This document shows, piece by piece, positions 10,615 through 21,648 of a stretch of DNA of 64,000 bases; position 1 is the stretch's first letter; each line of letters opens with the position of its first letter. The stretch is from the NCBI GenBank assembly GCA_023101725.1, contig JALJCO010010492.1:294093-358092 (forward strand), given 5' to 3'. The position numbers and the translations under genes were made by a program. The notes beneath the pieces were generated by a model. It was not told the origin of the DNA. It did no database searches and saw only the letters and a list, made by a program, of their open reading frames with translations. Source of the DNA: Atherinomorus stipes. Its lineage: Eukaryota > Chordata > Actinopteri > Atheriniformes > Atherinidae.

Positions 10615-10800
10615 GGTCTACAGGTAGAGGAGGAGGTCTGTGTTCCAGTGTCTCCTGCAGGATTTCTATTGTGTGGACTGAATGTGAATCCAGACACATG
10701 GAGTCAGCTGACTGCTGCCGCCGTTGCTGTGGGCCTTCAGTCTGTGGAGGAAGTGCTGACCCAGTTAAACTGCCTGAAAATGAGCTGCAGAGAGCCATAA
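10615..10800 (+). CDS. Candidate terminal coding exon of an unidentified gene
   Basis: A strong splice acceptor (tctattctcttgtgtctgtcacag, 10591-10614) precedes a 61-codon open frame starting GLQVEEEVCVPVSP and ending LNCLKMSCREP before TAA at 10798-10800. Codon choice is typical of vertebrate coding DNA (frequent CTG, GTG, GAG, CAG). A stretch around GLNVNPDTWSQL followed by AVGLQSVEEVLTQL would form amphipathic helices. An AATAAA signal follows at 10899 with GT-rich sequence downstream. I do not recognise the protein and see no partner exon in the window, so it may be the last exon of a gene with large introns, a degraded exon copy, or chance. Phase 0 at the acceptor is assumed. Confidence 0.4.
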   Translation, partial: GLQVEEEVCVPVSPAGFLLCGLNVNPDTWSQLTAAAVAVGLQSVEEVLTQLNCLKMSCREP

Positions 10801-10898
10801 TTAACAGTTGGACACGTTGGTGCATGAAAAATGATCACGAACATAGAGACTGTGGGAATTTTTTTTTTTTTTTGTAAGAAAATATGTACAGTATTTAA

Positions 10899-10904
10899 AA
10901 TAAA
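10899..10904 (+). promoter_or_regulatory. Candidate polyadenylation signal AATAAA
   Basis: AATAAA lies about 100 bp after the candidate stop codon and is followed within 20 bp by a GT-rich stretch (gggtattgttgaaggttg), the usual arrangement of a cleavage and polyadenylation site. Its meaning depends on the exon being real. Confidence 0.4.
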
Positions 10905-11194
10905 GGGTATTGTTGAAGGTTGAGATCAAAGATATTATTGAACAGAAACAATAATATACAACAAAACATATCCGACCTTTTGACTGTTTTTGTGTTTGTT
11001 TGTTTGTCAATATACAATCCAAAAAAAGCTAACTTGACAGAAAGACAGACAAGGCAGCGGGAGGTAGAGTTACCATTTGAGAGGAAAAACAAAGCTTAAA
11101 AACAATAAACAATAATCAATTACTAAATTAGTCACCGACAATTTTGATAGTCAACATAATCATGATTAATCAACATGCTGTGGCAGCCCAAATG
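10905..11194. other. Gene-free AT-rich stretch
   Basis: Nothing is recognised apart from a short segment (about 11105-11195) reminiscent of hAT or SINE debris. Confidence 0.3.
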
Positions 11195-11262
11195 TAAAGT
11201 ATGAGTTATAAGAAAAATTCACCCCCCTCACAGTTGACATGAAGGTAAACTTGACCTATTAA

Positions 11263-12026
11263 AGGTACAGTATGTAAAAAATCAAAGGTCAATGGCAGAA
11301 AAATGTGATATATAATTAAAAACTGTGTTGATGTGTAATCGCTGAACTAGAACAGCTGTTATGTGTTTATTTTCTTAGAATGAGTCATTTATATCTACTT
11401 GCTGGGGGGTGCTATGGAGGCTGCCATATTTGTTCCACCATTTTTACTACGGTGTCCCTGAAGAGACAAAACATTGTATGTAAAGTAAGAACCTCTGAAC
11501 TTTAAAACTGCTGTACCAGCTTTATTTAATGGGAGTTAGAGACTGTGTGGGGTCAGTAACACCTTTAAGACATTCAAGATAGTTACTCATAGTTCAGTCA
11601 TAGCTACACACAGTTGAAAAAATCTTTATGTCTGGAAGAATTTTGGCCACTTACGGCCACCATACACTCACAACAGTGCTTGGAATATGAAGTCATTTAA
11701 AAGAAAACATCTTTTACTTCAAATACCCATCTTTACCACTAGATGTCAGTAATTCTTACATTCTGTACCTTTAAGTTTTTGTTTTTCGATTTTGAAACAA
11801 AAATCAAATAAACCCAACGTTTTTTGCTTTTTTTAAATATTGATATCTAAATGGAAAATCCACTGACCATGCACCACCCAGCAAGTAGATAGAAATGGCT
11901 CATTCTAAGAAAATAAACATAACAGTTATTCTAGTGCAGCGATTACACATCAACAGAAACACAGTTTTGAAATATATATAACATTTTTCTGCCATTGACC
12001 TTTGATTTTTTTTACATACTGTAGCT
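11263..12026. mobile_element. TTAA-flanked MITE with about 150-bp terminal inverted repeats
   Basis: TTAA occurs at 11259-11262 and 12027-12030. The left arm (aggtacagtatgtaaaaaat...) and the inverted right arm (agctacagtatgtaaaaaaa...) match for roughly 150 bp, through caaaggtcaatggcagaaaa and ttcttagaatgag. The uninterrupted site is preserved in the paralogous repeat at 55880-55883, giving a direct empty-site comparison. TTAA duplication and structure indicate a piggyBac-type non-autonomous element. An internal inverted copy of a similar end near 11755-11774 suggests a further nested or rearranged element. Confidence 0.85.
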
Positions 12027-12055
12027 TTAAACCTAAAATGATGTTTTTGGAACCA

Positions 12056-12265
12056 GATTGTAAACATGTTTATTTCTTCTGTAAACGTGTTTATCTCTAC
12101 TGTAAACATGTTTATTTATGCTGTAAACATATTTTTTTCTGCGGTAAACATATTTATTTCGGCTGTAAACGTTTATTTCCACTGTACATGTTTATCTCTA
12201 CTGTCAACATGTTTATTTCTGCGGTAAACATGTTTATTTAGACTGTAAACATGTTTATTTCTGCT
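12056..12265 (+). repeat. 21-bp minisatellite inside family C
   Basis: About ten degenerate copies of a 21-bp unit, consensus ctgtaaacatgtttatttctg. The orthologous point of copy 2 (about 55908-55930) has only one unit, while copy 3 (58430-58835, reversed) has about twenty. Confidence 0.9.
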
Positions 12266-12554
12266 GTGGAGTTGGCATTTTTAACATGAGAATCTATGGG
12301 GATTGACTACCTTTTGGAGCCCCTAGTGGATGGGGGGGGGACTGCAACCTTTGGACTCCAATGTTGGCTTCACTTTTCACCGCCAGCATGCTAAGCTGCT
12401 TGGTTGAAATGTGATGTACATGTTACTGTTATTTTTAAAGCAAAGTCCACTCATCATACATGTAATAGGCTGAAGCAAAGCTCTCTCAGCATTGTTGTTC
12501 CATTGTTCGAGACAGACAGTTTGACCTTTGACTTATTTATCAGTTTTTCTGCAT

Positions 12555-12902
12555 CTTACAGAATTTCAAGAAATATTATCAAGAAAATTTTGCTTGCTGT
12601 ATGCCATTGGCATAATTTTTTTCGCTTAGGTGCTACAAGCAAAAAAACAAGACAAATGTTATTTTACTGTAAAAGTAGCCAAGATTTTTTTTGCTTGTAA
12701 TACAGTAAGCAAAAAACGTCTGCCAATGGCATAAACAAAATTTTCCTGATAAGATTTCTTGAAATAAGATGCATTGCCTTAAAACAAGTTCTTATATCTC
12801 ACTGAAATGTTTCCCTTTAGGTACGTAATTTTGTCTTATTTTGAGTGTGGTGAGATATTTTGACTAGAAAGAAATTTTGTTTAGATTTGAGGTTTTGCAG
12901 TG
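12555..12902. mobile_element. Palindromic MITE (family B), partial copy 1
   Basis: It shares ttgcttgtaata, cttgaaataagatgcattgc, tctcactgaaatgtttccct and tgagatattttgactagaaa with four other copies (34105-34569, 47222-47703, 49580-49840, 58142-58400). The right end is ttttgcagtg; the left third is missing. The two halves are inverted repeats around a poly-A/T core, so the element can fold back. The superfamily is not determined. Confidence 0.65.
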
Positions 12903-13305
12903 GAGGAGTGACTGGTTGGTGTTCAGTCAAGCAGTCATTGTTTCCACCTGTGAGGACAGAGTCTAAGGCTCTGATGAATAAGTGTGGCATTTATATGGTT
13001 GTGTTTAAAATGGGAAATCAAGGTACTTCCTGCTAGATTTTTGTGTTTTAGGTAGAACACTGTGTCTTTATTTACAAAAAGTAATAGCTACATTGAAAAC
13101 TGTGTCAAGGCTGAAAATGTGTTTATGGTTTTGCTGATTTGAGGTGAAGTTGTGAGGTTTGAGCGAATAAGTTTAGAAATATATAAAGGTTTTTTGTGTA
13201 AGCAATTGAAAAAAAGCTGTAATAGTAATTTAGTGGTTTTGTTTGCTCATGCTACCTTTTGTGATTTGTTTCATTAACTTCTTGTGTAATGTATTTCATA
13301 TGATG

Positions 13306-13382
13306 TGTCGAACCCCAGGAAGAATAGCTGCAGTTTTGCTGCAGCTAATGGGGATCCAAATAAAATAAAACAATAAATAAAA
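13306..13382 (+). mobile_element. LINE 3' end
   Basis: The segment aaccccaggaagaatagctg followed by gctaatggggatccaaataa and an A-rich AATAAA-type tail is characteristic of the 3' terminus of fish L2-like LINEs. The body is not recognised upstream. Confidence 0.55.
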
Positions 13383-13629
13383 CATTGTTTCCACCTGTGA
13401 GGACGGGGTCTACGGCACAGATGAATAAGTGTGGCATTTTAAATAGTTGTGTTTAAAATGAGAAATAAAATTACTTCCTTATAGATTTTTGTGTATAGGT
13501 AGAACATTGTGTCTTTATTTGCAAAAAGTGAATAGCTACATTGAAAACTGTGTCAAGTCTGAGAATGTGTTTATGGTTTTGCTGATTTGAGGTGAAGTTG
13601 TGAAGTTTGAGTGAATAAGTTTAGAAATA

Positions 13630-13986
13630 AGCTGCTTTCAGACTTGCATTGTGGAACATGAGCGGTAAAGTCCGTCTGCTCTTTAAACGGACTCGTTTTT
13701 TCAAACATGCCGATTTCTTGTGGACTTATCGCGTCCCGGACGCTTTCATCAGGAAATGTTGCAGAAAAGTCAGCACAGCCCCGCTTTCCCTTCAACTCCG
13801 TCCGGAACGTTTTCTTGTGTGTTTAGCCAAAACGACGTGCCGCAACATTTCTGCCCTTGTGACACGTAGACCAGCCGGTACATGTCCGCTACATCTCTGA
13901 GGTAAAAGACACATGTCTGAATGCAAATGTTATAAAGGACAGAGTCTGCAATATTACCGCTTTCCAGTGCAAGTCTGAAAGGGGCT
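13630..13986. mobile_element. Non-autonomous TIR element in a duplicated segment
   Basis: The left end agctgctttcagacttgcat and the inverted right end agcccctttcagacttgcac are terminal inverted repeats of about 22 bp. It interrupts copy B of the tandem duplication. The flanks read ata on both sides (a possible 3-bp TSD), with a few extra bases on the right. The superfamily is uncertain. Confidence 0.65.
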
Positions 13987-14035
13987 ATAGTGTGATACAT
14001 AAAGGTTTTTTGGTGTAAGCAATTGAAAAAAAAAA

Positions 14036-14698
14036 ACTGTTAAGTAACACTTTAAAATCAGCATTTGTGACTCATTTTGATGCCGCAGTGACGTTTGTTG
14101 TGTACAATCCTGCCCTTCAGCATCTTGAGGCTGAGAAACCACTTCACAACTTCTACTTTCTGGACATTGCATCACTTTACGGCAATATTTAATTCATCAA
14201 ACACCAGTAACTGGATATCAACACTATGTCCGTTTCTACATCACGGCTGATTCATCAGATAAATGAGGAGGACTACCTAGAAGAGAAAAAAATAAGAAAT
14301 GACCCAACATCAGGCTGACTTTACTGGCTGTGTCGTGGCCAAAGTCTCGTCTGGTTTTTGGGTTTATGTCTCATCATTTCCTGTTTTATTTTGAGGAAGT
14401 AACTCTTCCCTCATTTCAGGTCACTCGTCCTTCCTCACGTGTCATCAGTCTGATTGTCTTCCCTGATTTTCTGATTGTATCCACCTGTTTTCTTTGCCCT
14501 CATGTGTTCAAATGTGGCACGCTTGTTGTCTCTTGTAAACTGCTGAAAAGCTTTTACAAGCTTTTCGTCAGTATTATAGACAGTGTGGCTAATCTGGCTA
14601 ACGTTACAAACAAATGTGTAATCTGTATGCGCATTTGTGAGTTTTCTTCTCCAAGTCCTGTCGCTCTCCGGGGGTTGTTATTGTTGTTTAATTCTGTA
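14036..14698. other. Gene-free stretch, unclassified
   Basis: A 137-codon open frame (14330-14743, plus strand) runs through 14330-14520, which looks like dispersed fish repeat sequence (tgtctcatcatttcctgttt). No domain is seen, and the frame crosses into the next element. Confidence 0.35.
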
Positions 14699-15551
14699 CA
14701 CTGTAAAAAGAGTATCTGGGCTGTAGCATTTACATTGATCTGACTTAATTATTTTGGTTTGGTGATGAAATGTTTTTGAGTTAAATCAGTTTTAAAAAAA
14801 TCACACACTCTAGTCTGAAGAAAGTTTTTACTTTCGTGCAAAGTAACTTTATTAAGTTGTTTCAGTTCAGAGTACATGAACAATAAAGGGGGCGGAGCTA
14901 GTTTCAAAATTCAACATATCTGGACCAAGGCTAATGGGAAATACAAATTCAGCAGGAATTTTACCTTTTATGATTGTTATCTTATAAATTTGAGTTATGT
15001 GTTTTACTGCCTTTTTTATGTTCACATTCAGAGGAAGTTAAGAAAATCTGTTCAGTTTGGATGTTAAAGTTGCAACATGAGTGTGAGGGATAGTACAAGG
15101 AGATAAACTCCCAACTATATGCAACTATAACACTGAACCAACATGACGTTATTACTGCTTATGTTGCTGTTCAGACACAGACTCGTACATTATGTGCAAT
15201 TTTGACTTGGTACTAAATATAATCTATTAGGTAAGTTAAATTTAGCTTTGTCCTAAATAAAAGATTTAACTTGAGAAAAAAGAAAAAAAGAAAGGGAAAA
15301 AAAAGCATGGAACAGAATTAAAGCAATTCAATTAGTTTATTCAAAAAATGAAAAATTAAGTTGCAGCAAAGTAAAAAAAAAAAAAAAAAAGCTTACCGTC
15401 TTTGTTGTAAATTATATTTTTACTTTGTATCAAAGCAATTTCTTTATTTTAATGATTATTTTAATGTTTGAGAAACTAAATTTAATAAATTTTGATGTAA
15501 CAAATTACAGCAATTTCTTAAAGTTGATCCAAAGAATAATTTTTTTCAGTG
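14699..15551. mobile_element. TIR element with cactgtaaaaa ends (family H, copy 1)
   Basis: It begins cactgtaaaaag after TA and ends aattttttttcagtg. Internal sequence (gggggcggagct, atctggaccaaggctaatggg, gtttggatgttaaagttgca) matches the copy at 28956-30310, which has better termini. It is non-coding. Confidence 0.65.
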
Positions 15552-15589
15552 TTTGCAAATGATGAGGTAAAGCTCTCTGGGGAATTTCC

Positions 15590-16350
15590 TCTGGCCCTTC
15601 CAGGATCTGAAATCCCTCACTCTGAAGGGCAAGATTCATACCCCCTACCCCTCAGTATGTCTATCCCTACATGCTAAGAGGAACTGGGACACCACTACCC
15701 TCACAGGGACGCGCAAAATTGAAGGATAGGGCTGAAACAGTAGGGCTAGGGGGTGTATTGGGACTGGCTCCAAGGCTGACCAGATTCGAAGGCTCCTTCA
15801 AATGCAGCCTACAAATGTGACCTTATTTCTCCCAGATTTTGAGGACGGTCCGATGTATCCTTCGTTGATAATCCTATCCCAAGATGCATTGCGGACCGAA
15901 TGGGACAATCTACAGCAGAGGTGTCAAAATTTAGAAGACATTTTTATTTGATTTATTTTATGATTTTATTATTTGTACAAGTTAATATTATGGTCTTTTG
16001 CTATTGTCCATGAAATTTGCTAAAGTTAGCATGAGACTCTTGAAATCTTGTAAACTTCAAAAAATAAATTTACCTGGATTTGATTTTCTCTCAGCCGGAG
16101 TAATAAACAATGCCATCAATGACGGTAAAGCTGCTGTAACTCTAAAATTAGCAGAACAATGGTACGGCTGATATTTTGGAGCTCCATTCTTGCTTTGGTT
16201 TTGTGCCGTCACAGTTGCTAGGCAACGAGAGATATGCCGAGGAGGCTAGACTGTCCGAATTTAACAGCCTGTCGCTTCTGTGTTATGCGGTCTAAGGAGG
16301 ACCCGGTCCACATAGACTGGGTAGTATGCGTCCTTCGAAGGACCTAGCCC
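15590..16350. other. Likely DNA-transposon debris
   Basis: Repeated gggctaggggg-type and gtccttcgaaggacctagcccct motifs look like ends of short TIR elements, but boundaries and TSDs cannot be fixed by eye. No coding sequence is seen. Confidence 0.3.
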
Positions 16351-18304
16351 CTGAATCTAGACATAGCGTATGTAACAAGCTTCGGTCCAGGTATGTCCGG
16401 GGGACAAAGTTGCGAGCCATTATTTTTGGCCTGCTGCCAATTGTCATTCTTTTCAAAATTTTGATTTTCTGAGCAATGTGAAACTGTGAAAAGATATTTA
16501 TTCATTGTTGCACTTCCCCTGCTGACCCGAATGACCATGGCGTTACATTGTGGGAAAGGGTGGGCTGGTTTTCTCCTATCAGCTCAGATCTGGGAGCCCA
16601 TAATCAGAGAATAAATGAGAAGATTGTCAAATGTCGGAGTTAAATCAAAGGCAGTGGCACACTGACAAGACAAAGTTCAAAAGTAGTCTGGAACATGCAT
16701 ACTTTTTCACAGAAATTGATTTTAAAGCAGTGTGCCTAATATTCAAGCAGAAACTCTGTTTCAAAGGAGTATAATCTTTGTCTATATATTTTTGGTGTCA
16801 TAGAGGTCTGAATTTATGGTAACAAATGCTCTCAAAGGACTATCTGTATATTCAGTAATATCAGGCTGTAAAAAAATAAGGTTACTCATTTTTCACATTA
16901 CTTTGTATGAGGCTTTATTTTGGACAATTATGCTACAGGCTAAGCATGTTGAATTTCATACACTGCATTGCCTGCAATCATCCACCTCCAAGTCATTTTT
17001 GGTCCTCCAATGTAAAGAATTTGGACACCGGTGCTTTAGTCGCAAGGGGGTGCGTCGCAAGATAACCTACCCAAATTTGGTAGTGCTTCTTTAAACATAT
17101 CATGCTGAAAAAATCTGCGTAAATAGTGATTATAATTGAATCTGGCTTTTACTGAATGGCCCAATTCTGTAAACCTGCATGAAATTCTAAATCTTAAAAA
17201 GATTAAAATGGAACAAATACAATAAATAAAGCACATCGGACCCTAAAAAATCCCCCAAACTCTCTTTTTGATCATTGATGACTTTCCTTCAAAAACTCTC
17301 AGCTTAACTACTGATGATTTTCAATAGTGTGATTTGGGTCAAATTAACACACACACACTGCACACACACGTGCGCCTCTGCCCACTAATCTATAGCAGAC
17401 AAATGAGGCCGGGCTGACAGAGTGGGCCGAGGAGAGAAAAGATTGACTGGGAGAGGGAGGTCTAATTAGCAGAGACTCATTAGGAGTCTTTAAGAGGCTG
17501 TGATTAGGGATGTTTGTTCACACAGCATGCTGCTGCTGCTGGGCTTAATGACTGGGACTGATCACTTGCTGGTTTAGCCTACAGCGTGACGGGTGGGAGG
17601 GGGTGGAAGCATGAGAGATGTGATCAGAAGGGTGGCCATTTGTCTGCAGTTAGCTGATATTAAACACAGGAAGAAGAGCATCTGTAAGTATTTTTGTATA
17701 ACACCTGATAAACAATGTGATAAAACCAGGATCTCATCAGAGCTTTGTGTCCAAATCTGATGCTTTAACCCCCAAATTCAGCTTCAGCCATTTATTATCT
17801 TTATTTATTCAATGATATTCTGTCCGAACTTCAAAGCACTGCTCCATAAGGTGATAAATAATGTGTCTATGTTTCCCAATCGTTTGGAAAACTTTGCAGC
17901 CTATTTTCCTTTAAAACTCAAAGTCATTTCAATAGTCAGTCTTCTCTGGGGCCAACACTTTCGAAAGTTAACCAGTGAGCCCGAGGTCTTTGTAAACCTC
18001 AAACCCCGTCACGTAAATCTGATAAGAGCCACAGCGCTATTGTGATGCGATTCCCGCCTCGGAAGTCTGTCCATGATCCTGCATTTTCCTGAGTACCTCT
18101 CGTTCCACTTCCAGAACTGGGGGGATTGTCTGGAATAAACTCCAATCCTCCTTAAAAGAAGGGGGTGGGGAGGGAGCTGCTGGTGGTGGTGGGGGGCTGG
18201 AGGGGTGGGGTGGGGGCTGAGAGGATCAAGGATGTGAGGGCCAAAGTAGAGACTGTAATAGAGCTGCTCTGCCTGCTGCCCAGCATCCACTAGATTCCTG
18301 TCAG
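16351..18304. other. Gene-free, mostly single-copy-looking DNA
   Basis: No exon or repeat is firmly recognised. 17380-17600 has balanced composition with ATTA-type motifs (ggtctaattagcagagactc) and could be conserved non-coding sequence. 18130-18260 is G-rich. Confidence 0.3.
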
Positions 18305-19000
18305 TTTAATCCATCATCCATCTGTCCGTCCATCCATCCATCCATCCATCCATCCATCCATCCATCCATCCATCCATCCATCCATCTATCCATCCATCCA
18401 TCCATCTATCCATCCATTTACCCATCCATCCATCCATCCATCCATCCATCCATCCTTTCATCCATCCATCCATCCATCCATCCATCCATCCATCCATCCA
18501 TCCATCCATCCATCCATCCGTCTGTCCGTCCGTCCATCCGTCCATCCATCCATCCATCCATCCATCCATCAATCTCTCCATGAATGTATCCCTTCCTCCT
18601 TCTATCTATCCTTCTATCCCACCCTTCATCCATCCATCCATCCATCCACCCATCCATCCTTCCATCCATCCGTCCGTCCGTCCATCCATCCATCCTTCCA
18701 TCATCCATCCATCCATCCATCCGTCTGTCCGTCTGTCCATCCATCCATCCATCCATCCATCCATCCATCCATCCATCCATCCATCCTTCTATCCATCCAT
18801 CTATCCATCCATCCATCCATCCATCCGTCTGTCCATCCATCCATCCATTCATCCATCCGTCTGTCCATCCATCCATCCGTCTGTCCGTCCATCCATCAGT
18901 CCATCCATTCATCGATCCATCGATCCATCCATTCATCCGTCTGTCCATCCATCCATCCATCCATCCGTCTGTCCGTCTGCCTATCCATCCATCCATCCAT

Positions 19001-19036
<36 letters not shown>

Positions 19037-19330
19037 CCATCCATCCATCATCCATCCATTCATCCATCCGTCTGTCCATCCATCCATCCATCCATCCATC
19101 CATCCATCCATCCATCCATCCATCCATCCATCCACTCATCCATCCATCTACCCATCCATCCATCCATCCATCCATCCTTCCATCATCTATTCATCCATCC
19201 ATCAATCTCACCATGCATGCCTCCCTCCCTCCTTCTATCTATCCTTTTATCCCACCCTTCATCCATCCATCCATCCATCCATCCATCTCTGCATGCATCC
19301 ATCCCTCCTTCATTCTATCCATCCTTCCCT
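18305..19330. repeat. (ATCC)n tetranucleotide array, about 1 kb
   Basis: Long runs of CATC/ATCC with interspersed GTCC/GTCT variants. A non-repeat block near 18573-18632 (ttcctccttctatctatcct, ttctatcccacccttcatcc) recurs at 19205-19263, giving a higher-order spacing of about 632 bp. The long stop-free frames on both strands (PSIH or MDGW repeats) are artefacts of the 4-bp period. Confidence 0.97.
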
Positions 19331-19978
19331 CCCTCCGTGCATCCTTTGGTGTACTTCCAGCCCCGTCCACCGGGCGGTGCTGCTGCAGTACTCCTCTCTG
19401 GACTGTGTGGTGATGCATTTGCAACGAGCAGCTCAGCTGATCCATTTGTTTGTTCTCTGAATCCAGGATTTGCAGAGATAGATTAGACAACAAAAGCATA
19501 TGGAAAAGATAAAGAACACTTAGGTAATGGATTTTGGCAGACTCTCTGGCATCGCAGAGAACTCATCCTCTTTCCAAATCTCATCCCTGCTCGTTTCTCT
19601 TTGCTCTAAATATGTTTTTTTTTTTCTGGCAGAAGAAGTGAGAGGCTCATGTATGAGGACGGAGGCTGGACTGTTTCTCAGACAAAACGGTGAAAAGGTA
19701 GTGTGTGTTTATGTGTGTAAATTTGCTGTACATTTATGCCACAAAATGAAGCCCATCTTTCTTTTTCTGTTCCATTTTATCACAATAAAGACTAATTTCC
19801 TCTTTTAAAGGTTTCTGTATCTTTTTTTCTACATGTACTGATAACCAGCTGATTGGCACAAGCCCACATTTGTCCCCAACACCGCTGTCCCACAGTTCAA
19901 ATAAGTCAGATTAACTGATGTAGGGTCACACATGAAAAGAACAGTAAGATTAACCCTGTCAATAGACATTATAGTCAT
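19331..19978. other. Gene-free stretch, unclassified
   Basis: Nothing is recognised beyond short A/T runs and a small (CAAA)n tract at about 19999-20019 just beyond it. Confidence 0.35.
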
Positions 19979-20403
19979 ATACACTGCCTGTCCAAAAACA
20001 AACAAACAAACAAACAAAAAGATCACCTGGATTTAACTAAACTAACAGGTACAGTAGGGGCTTCTCGTTGGATGATTCCTGCATGGATGATGATGTTGCA
20101 GCTGCAACTGATGCAACAAGCAGCTTGTCATTTCTTCACCAACCATGTGGAAAGATACATCCTATGGTCATGGAGGGATAATTTGAAGGGTTGCATAAAG
20201 CAGGGAAAACATCTTAGGAGATGCAGAGACTAGAACTGGGTTCAGAACTGTCCCATGCATTCTTAAACACTGGAAGGATAGTGGGGAACCACCGTCTTCC
20301 AGGAAGAAATGTGGTTGGAAAAACATCCTGAATGATGGTGATAGGTGAAATGTGTGGTGAAATCGGATGGAAGAAACACAAGTCGTCAAATACCGCTGAT
20401 TAG
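19979..20403 (+). mobile_element. Tc1-like transposon, 5' fragment with degenerate transposase N-terminus
   Basis: It opens with the Tc1-type terminus tatacactgcctgtccaaaa and continues through a decayed transposase DNA-binding region. Recognisable pieces are aagcagggaaaacatcttagga, aactgtcccatgcattctta, actggaaggatagtgggga and ccaggaagaaatgtggttgg, which in family members encode the paired helix-turn-helix domains. Stops and frameshifts are frequent. It is cut at about 20403, and the catalytic domain and right end are absent. Identification is from memory of the family. Confidence 0.6.
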
Positions 20404-20419
20404 GAAATTTCTATAACAT

Positions 20420-20977
20420 TCAATGAGAGACCCGCTGATTCACATATGTACAAGTTGGGTATACCCCCGTGTGTATACCCCAAGCATCAACAGATGACGA
20501 GTTGGGAGTGAAAATGTGTTGAGTGGACAGCTCTGCCCCTCTCTTCACCCGATTGTCCAGGATAAGGGGCCACAAGTCCGATGACATGACTAGGAAGCCG
20601 ATCATCGAGCTGCAGCCTAAGGTGTCCTGATGCCAGGTGTACATGTGGACACTCTTATGCCTGAACATAATGTTTGTTATGGACAATCCATGATGAGCAC
20701 AGAAGTCCAACAACAGAACACTTGGGTTCAGATCAGGGGGGCCGTTCCTCCCAGTCACGCCCCTCCAGTTCTCACTGTTGTTGCCCACGTGAGCATTGAA
20801 GTCTTGAACGATGGAGTCCCTGGAAGGAGCGCTTTCCAACATGCCGTCCAAGGACTCCAGAAAAGGTGGGTACTCTGAACTGCTGTTCGGTGCATAGGCA
20901 CAAACAACAGTCAGGACCCGTCCCCCCAACCAGAGGCGGAGGGAGGCTATCTTTTCCTCCACCGGGGTAAACCCCAA
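20420..20977 (-). pseudogene. LINE apurinic/apyrimidinic-type endonuclease domain, truncated
   Basis: The 185-codon frame contains [20 protein letters not shown] (residues about 22-41), [18 protein letters not shown] (about 59-76) and [18 protein letters not shown], the conserved order of an APE-type endonuclease. The usual SMIDF motif carries D to G (SMIGF), altering a residue expected in the active-site neighbourhood, and the frame leaves homology at about GAELSTQH. Upstream coding at 20978-21260 is in other frames. The copy is non-functional by truncation. Confidence 0.75.
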
Positions 20978-21648
20978 TGTACAGGCGCTAAGCAGGTGTG
21001 GGCATACTCATTGCCCCCCGGCTCAGCGCCTCTCACCAGGAGCAACTCCAGAGTGGAACATGGTCCAGCCCCTCTCCAGGATGGTGTTCCCAGAGCCCGA
21101 GCTGTGCGTCGAGGTGAGTCCAGCTATATCTACACGGAACCGCTCGACCTCGCTCACCAGCTCAGGCTCCTTTCCAATGAGAGGGGTGACATTCCGCTTT
21201 CGAGAGCTAGCTTCTGCAGCCGGGGGTCAGACCGCCAGGGTCTCCCCCGCCCTCAGCCACCGCCCAACTCACACTGTACCCGACCCCTATGGCCGCTCTC
21301 GCGGGTGGTGGGTCCACAAGAAAGGAGGCCCATGCTGTTTTTTCGGGCTGAGCCTGACTGGGCCCCATGAGCAGAAGCCCGGCCACCAGGTGCTTGCCTC
21401 ATGCCCCACCTCCAGGCCTGGCTCCAGAGGGGGGCCCCGGTGACCCGCGTCTGGGTGAGAGACACGTGGCTCCGATAATGTCTTTCTCCATGAAGGTATT
21501 TGGGCTGCGCTTTGTCTGGTCCCTCTCCTAGTAACCTGTAATGGGTGACCCTACCAGGGGCATAGTCCACCCCCAAACAACATAGCCACTAGGATCCTCA
21601 GAACACGCAAACCCCTCTACCACAATAAGGTGGCAGCCCAGGGAGGGG
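20515..21648 (-). mobile_element. Non-LTR retrotransposon 5' region (APE endonuclease type)
   Basis: On the minus strand the 5' end (cctccctgggctgccacctt at about 21645) is followed by a GC-rich leader and then the endonuclease domain. The same LINE family seems to supply the 3' fragment at 26468-26629. The 3' half (reverse transcriptase) is missing here; homology stops near 20515. Clade assignment (I/Nimb- or RTE-like) is not secure. Confidence 0.75.

Larger units (their letters stand above)
11195..12345 (+). mobile_element. Dispersed repeat (family C, copy 1), interrupted
   Basis: The segments 11195-11262 and 12027-12345 together match the continuous copy at about 55825-56010: ctcacagttgacatgaag, cttgacctattaaacctaaa, tctatggggat, gcccctagcgga. 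Reversed and partial copies are at 58420-59195 and 50262-50395. The class is unknown. Its left part includes the TTAA into which the 11263-12026 element inserted, and its right part carries an expanded 21-bp minisatellite. Confidence 0.7.
12936..14035 (+). repeat. Tandem segmental duplication (period about 447 bp), second copy interrupted
   Basis: Copy A (12936 to about 13225) and copy B (13383-13629 plus 13993-14035) share long near-identical stretches, such as gaataagtgtggcattt, gtagaaca-tgtgtctttatt and gtttatggttttgctgattt. A LINE-type 3' tail (13306-13382) lies between the copies. Copy B is split by a 357-bp TIR element; copy A shows the uninterrupted sequence (gtttagaaatatataaaggt). Confidence 0.8.

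Noticed and set aside
14330..14743. 137-codon open frame on the plus strand
   Set aside because: No domain or splice context; it starts in repeat-like sequence and crosses into the family H element.
18306..19486. Several overlapping open frames of 60-300 codons on both strands
   Set aside because: They translate the ATCC array as PSIH or MDGW repeats; a 4-bp repeat without stop words stays open in all frames.
20996..21576. Three open frames of 107-127 codons on both strands
   Set aside because: They are shadow frames in the GC-rich 5' part of the minus-strand LINE.
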